A DNA stretch of 9,144 nucleotides from Candidatus Methylomirabilota bacterium (lineage in GTDB: Bacteria > Methylomirabilota > Methylomirabilia > Methylomirabilales > 2-02-FULL-66-22): the NCBI GenBank assembly GCA_016208645.1, contig JACQXP010000371.1, positions 1 through 9,144 on the forward strand. The letters are read 5' to 3'. Below are positions 7,425-9,144 of this stretch, piece by piece. The notes under the pieces are model-generated. The model ran no database searches. It saw only the letters and a program-made list of their open reading frames with translations, and was not told the origin of the DNA. Numbering within the stretch: the first letter of the stretch is position 1; each line of letters begins with the position of its first letter. Both the position numbers and the translations under genes were made by a program.

Positions 7425-7526
7425 GCCAGGGACCTCCCGGGCCGCGTGGCGGCCCGAAAGCGAACGAGCCGCAGCCGGTACCGAAAACGGTGCCTCCTGC
7501 GGCTCCCGGATCAGCCTTCCCGATCG
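7425..7526 (-). promoter_or_regulatory. Structured 5' leader of the RCK-kimA1 operon
   Basis: From the predicted start (about 7526) to ATG 7424, the roughly 100-nt leader can form two clear hairpins. One at 7471-7500 has about 10 pairs around a TTTT loop (ACCG-TTTT-CGGT core). One at 7439-7455 is a perfect 7-bp stem (GGGCCGC/GCGGCCC) that directly precedes the Shine-Dalgarno GGGAGG. This could be a regulatory leader; I do not recognise a known riboswitch class. Confidence 0.4.
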
Positions 7527-7529
7527 GGA
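7518..7529. repeat. 12-bp perfect palindrome at the predicted transcription start
   Basis: TCCCGATCGGGA is perfectly self-complementary and lies 4 to 15 bp downstream of the -10, overlapping the expected start site. It extends to 18 bp (7515-7532) with one mismatched pair. Its position suits an operator for a dimeric repressor. It could also be chance in GC-rich DNA. Confidence 0.4.
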
Positions 7530-7532
7530 GGG

Positions 7533-7562
7533 ATGCTAGAACCGATCCTCCCCCCTTGTCAA
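7533..7562 (-). promoter_or_regulatory. Sigma70-type promoter of the RCK-kimA1 operon
   Basis: On the minus strand, TTGACA (7562-7557), an 18-nt G-rich spacer and TAGCAT (7538-7533). Both hexamers are identical to the kimA2 promoter at 4232-4260, and the bases just before the -10 (TCTAGCAT) are shared too, suggesting co-regulation or a common origin. Confidence 0.75.
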
Positions 7563-7571
7563 GCGAAGACG

Positions 7572-7592
7572 GGCCGCTGGTCCGGAGCGGCC
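7572..7592 (-). terminator. Hairpin after the membrane-protein gene, possible weak terminator or operator
   Basis: A perfect 7-bp inverted repeat (GGCCGCT / AGCGGCC) with a 7-nt loop, 40 nt past the stop of the 234-residue gene and 9 nt upstream of the next -35. No T-run follows, so termination is uncertain; its closeness to the promoter also allows an operator role. Confidence 0.3.
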
Positions 7593-7631
7593 ACACTCGG
7601 GTCCGGGACGGATGGCGATCGGGGAGGGGAC

Positions 7632-8336
7632 TCAGGACGGGGAGGGCGGCGCGTCTTCCCCCGGCCCGGCCGGGGGGGTTCCCCTGGGCGGGAAGATCGA
7701 TTCCCGGAGGCAACGCTGAAAGTCGCCCAGGCCGGTGACGTACCGGGTCAGGAGCGCCAGGATGAGGCCCACGCCGACGAGGGGCGTCCCGATGATGAAG
7801 GCCAGGGAAAACACATGCCAGCCGCCCATGCGGATGATCTTGACGACGAACCAGATCGTGAGCACCAGGAGCACCAGGGCCAGGTTGCCCGCCGCCCTGG
7901 CCGGGGTGAGGAGGGTGGCCCAGGCGTGCCGGTAGAGGGCATAGCGCGCCTCGAAATCCTCGGGGAGGGGGCCCAACCGCTCGATCCACTGCAAGGGGGA
8001 CGCGGGGGCGCGGCCCCGCCGGTCCGCATCCCGCACAGCGGGACGGACCCCCTCGGAGAGGGGGGGCAGGCGGGGGAGGCCCAACCAGACCTCCCCCACC
8101 ACGTGGCGGACGCTGTCCACCAGCATGCCCACCGGGAAGGCCATGAGCACGGCCATGATCATGAAGGAGGGGAACAGGCCCTCGCTTTCCAGGATCTCCT
8201 GCAGCAGCGTGGTGTAGTACGAGCCCTCCTCGTGGTAGATCTCGTACATGACGGTCCAGCCGAGGGCGAAGAGGAAGCCCGGCACCAGGTGAGCCAGCAG
8301 GAGTTCCTCGACGGGAAAGGCCCGCAGTCGTCGCAT
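7632..8336 (-). CDS. Uncharacterised four-helix membrane protein
   Basis: A 234-residue protein I do not recognise. Hydrophobic segments at about 12-31, 55-75, 147-167 and 174-197 predict four membrane helices. A polar region of about 70 residues (about 78-146) separates the two pairs and contains WLGLPRLPPL and an acidic/aromatic stretch (PEDFEARYALYRHAW). The C-terminus is Pro-rich (PPRGTPPAGPGEDAPPSPS) and probably disordered. The first pair encloses an acidic, Tyr-rich segment (YEIYHEEGSYY, about 31-41). No CxxC or His cluster that would point to metal transport is visible. ATG 8336 overlaps the previous stop as TGATG, and GGGGGA lies just upstream, so it is translationally coupled to the 88-residue gene and belongs to the operon with the HMA protein. 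Confidence 0.8.
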   Translation of the reverse strand: MRRLRAFPVEELLLAHLVPGFLFALGWTVMYEIYHEEGSYYTTLLQEILESEGLFPSFMIMAVLMAFPVGMLVDSVRHVVGEVWLGLPRLPPLSEGVRPAVRDADRRGRAPASPLQWIERLGPLPEDFEARYALYRHAWATLLTPARAAGNLALVLLVLTIWFVVKIIRMGGWHVFSLAFIIGTPLVGVGLILALLTRYVTGLGDFQRCLRESIFPPRGTPPAGPGEDAPPSPS

Positions 8337-8602
8337 CAGCGTCCCCCGCGCCCCGGTGGGGTGGTTGGAACCTCCATCAGGATCAACTCCCAGAGGTCAC
8401 ACCCCCGATCCTGCCGGATGAGATACCGCACCCCGTCCTCGCCGATCAGCTTGAAATAGGCGTGGTCCTCGCCGTACCAGCGGTCGACGATCTCCCGGAT
8501 CGCGACCCGCCGTTCCCCCAGCCGGATCGCCACCGGCCGCTCGTCCGCCCGGGTGCCCGAGTAGCATTCCACGCTGAGGGGAACTCGCGCGGGTGCGGCC
8601 AC
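8336..8602 (-). CDS. Small conserved-looking soluble protein, function unknown
   Basis: An 88-residue protein with no signal peptide or membrane segment. The core SVECYSGTRADERPVAI followed by IVDRWYGEDHAYFKLI and DGVRYLIRQD reads as a compact beta-rich domain; I have an impression of similar unnamed small proteins in many GC-rich bacteria, which I cannot check. The start is GTG 8602, supported by AAGGAG 8 nt upstream. It lies 36 nt after the HMA gene and overlaps the next gene's ATG by one base, so it is the middle gene of a three-gene operon. Two cysteines (C13, C69) are present but not in a CxxC pair. No function is assigned. Confidence 0.82.
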   Translation of the reverse strand: MAAPARVPLSVECYSGTRADERPVAIRLGERRVAIREIVDRWYGEDHAYFKLIGEDGVRYLIRQDRGCDLWELILMEVPTTPPGRGGR

Positions 8603-8638
8603 GCCCTCTGCTCCTTGGCCGGCGTCATCAACCAGCCG

Positions 8639-8980
8639 TCACCGGGATGGCCGGCCACGGCGCGGACGGCTGGCGCGCTGGATCGCGCGACGGGCCGCGG
8701 GGAGGACCACGGTGTCCCCGATCGCCTCGACCATCCGTGCGATGGTCAGGGCGCGCGGATCGTAGTCCACGATGGCGCGCTCCCGCGCCAGGCTCACCCG
8801 CGCGCTGATCGCCCCCGGCAGCCCCTCCAGGGCCCGCTTCACCCGGAGGGCTCAGAGCGCGCAGACCATCCCGGTGACGGACAGCTCCGCGCGGCGATGG
8901 CCGGCCGGGTGTTCCAGCCGCTCCGAGCGAACCAGGCGAGCCGTCGGGGCCACGCGGAGATTCCGCAACCGCAGCTTCAC
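8639..8980 (-). CDS. HMA-domain (MerP/copper-chaperone-like) protein with in-frame TGA in CxxC: candidate selenoprotein
   Basis: Read through the TGA at 8852-8854, this is a 113-residue protein. It has an N-terminal extension of about 30 residues, then an HMA ferredoxin-like domain: RRAELSVTGMVCAL-[TGA]-ALRVKRALEGLPG, followed by VSLARERAIVDYDP and a basic tail. The family motif is GMxCxxC; here C40 is present and residue 43, the second metal-binding Cys, is TGA, as in CxxU selenoproteins. Both halves are in one frame and conserved on both sides of the stop. A hairpin of bacterial SECIS type begins 15 nt after the TGA. GTG 8980 is the start because AGGAGG lies 5 nt upstream and a promoter precedes it; the longer frame from 9127 would run through the terminator. 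Alternatives are a TGC-to-TGA base error or a pseudogene; no selA/B/C/D is in the window to settle it. Confidence 0.72.
8816..8836 (-). promoter_or_regulatory. SECIS-like hairpin downstream of the TGA
   Basis: Counting from the TGA, nt 16-22 (CGGGCCC) pair with GGGC (28-31) and, past a 2-nt TG bulge, CCG (34-36). The apical loop is UGGAG, starting at nt 23. The upper stem of 4 bp, small loop with G at position 2 and distance of 22 nt fit the bacterial SECIS model. A competing fold pairs GCCCTCC right after the TGA with GGAGGGGC, and the region is GC-rich, so chance pairing is possible. Confidence 0.5.
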
Positions 8981-9016
8981 GTGGTCCTCCTGGGTGATGG
9001 CGATTCCACGGCTCCC

Positions 9017-9045
9017 ACTGTAGTCACTGCATCCCCCTGCGTCAA
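9017..9045 (-). promoter_or_regulatory. Sigma70-type promoter of the HMA-protein operon
   Basis: On the minus strand, TTGACG (9045-9040), a 17-nt G-rich spacer and TACAGT (9022-9017). The -35 matches 5 of 6 and the -10 4 of 6. It lies just past the upstream terminator and about 30 nt of leader before GTG 8980. Confidence 0.65.
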
Positions 9046-9083
9046 AGAGAATCCGCGGCGGCCGGGGCGGATCCCGGCGAAAG

Positions 9084-9113
9084 AAAAAACCCAGGGCGGG
9101 ATCACCGCCCGGG
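9084..9113 (-). terminator. Intrinsic terminator of an upstream transcription unit
   Basis: The minus strand reads CCC-GGGCGG, a 5-nt loop (TGATC), CCGCCC-T-GGG, then TTTTTT: a 9-bp GC stem with one bulge followed directly by six T. It is the clearest Rho-independent terminator in the window and separates the HMA operon from the unit beyond 9144. Confidence 0.88.
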
Positions 9114-9127
9114 GCCTGTGTAACCAA

Positions 9128-9144
9128 TGGAGCCGCGGGTGGAT
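9128..9144 (-). other. 3' tail of an upstream transcription unit, possibly a tRNA end
   Basis: The last 17 nt on the minus strand (ATCCACCCGCGGCTCCA) look like a T-arm/acceptor end with CCA, 14 nt before a strong terminator, a typical tRNA layout. However, the spacing is one base off if the first CC is C61-C62, so a canonical fold is not shown. No stop codon occurs in any frame between the edge and the terminator stem, so a coding gene would have to end outside the window. Confidence 0.25.

Noticed and set aside
7425..7526. ydaO-type c-di-AMP riboswitch before the RCK operon
   Set aside because: The leader is only about 100 nt and I could not match the conserved segments or pseudoknot layout of that class.
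6744..8459. 571-residue plus-strand open frame
   Set aside because: It crosses antisense to four genes and two intergenic regions with highly charged, low-complexity composition and no plausible start signal.
8852..8854. TGA reassigned genome-wide (code 4 or 25)
   Set aside because: TGA is the natural stop of at least five other genes here (ends at 111, 6777, 7632, 8336 and 8639), so reassignment is not supported.
8852..9127. 91-residue frame treated as a separate gene starting at 9127
   Set aside because: It would start upstream of a strong terminator and read through it. The GTG at 8980 has AGGAGG and a downstream-facing promoter, and the TGA end falls inside a conserved motif.
1..9144. 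Insertion sequence or CRISPR array
   Set aside because: No transposase-like frame, flanking direct repeats or regularly spaced repeats were seen; the only large repeat is the kimA1/kimA2 paralogy.

Overview
The window is GC-rich bacterial DNA, and every gene I can support lies on the minus strand, so it reads from high to low coordinates. The long plus-strand reading frames look like antisense shadows of high-GC genes. Shine-Dalgarno sites (GGAGG-type), sigma70-like promoters and TGA used as an ordinary stop in at least five genes fit a standard-code, high-GC, probably uncultivated bacterium. I cannot name the phylum. No mobile element, rRNA or CRISPR array is visible.

Right end (9144 to 7632): a strong intrinsic terminator (9084-9113) closes a transcript that starts outside the window. 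A new promoter (9017-9045) then drives three genes. The first is a small heavy-metal-associated (HMA) protein whose GMxCxxC motif has TGA at the second cysteine, with a SECIS-like hairpin 22 nt downstream; it is a candidate selenoprotein. The second is an 88-residue conserved-looking soluble protein. The third is a 234-residue membrane protein coupled to it by a TGATG overlap.

Middle (7631 to 2376): a potassium-uptake locus. A promoter with a structured leader of about 100 nt drives two RCK regulatory subunits (TrkA/KtrA-like) and a KimA-type K+/H+ symporter. A second, independently promoted KimA paralogue follows, with a hairpin at the predicted 5' end of its mRNA. The two promoters share hexamers (TTGACA/TAGCAT) and a G-rich spacer. 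No TrkH/KtrB channel subunit is in the window, so the RCK pair most simply works with the KimA transporters, an arrangement that recalls the ceoB/ceoC region of Mycobacterium tuberculosis.

Left end (2375 to 1): a 369-nt intergenic region with a likely extended -10 promoter, then a membrane sensor histidine kinase (HAMP, PAS, HisKA, HATPase) whose frame is broken by one in-frame TAA between HisKA and HATPase. It is followed after 10 nt by the start of its response regulator, cut by the window edge. The two-component pair may sense ionic or envelope conditions linked to the potassium locus, but only the adjacency supports that.
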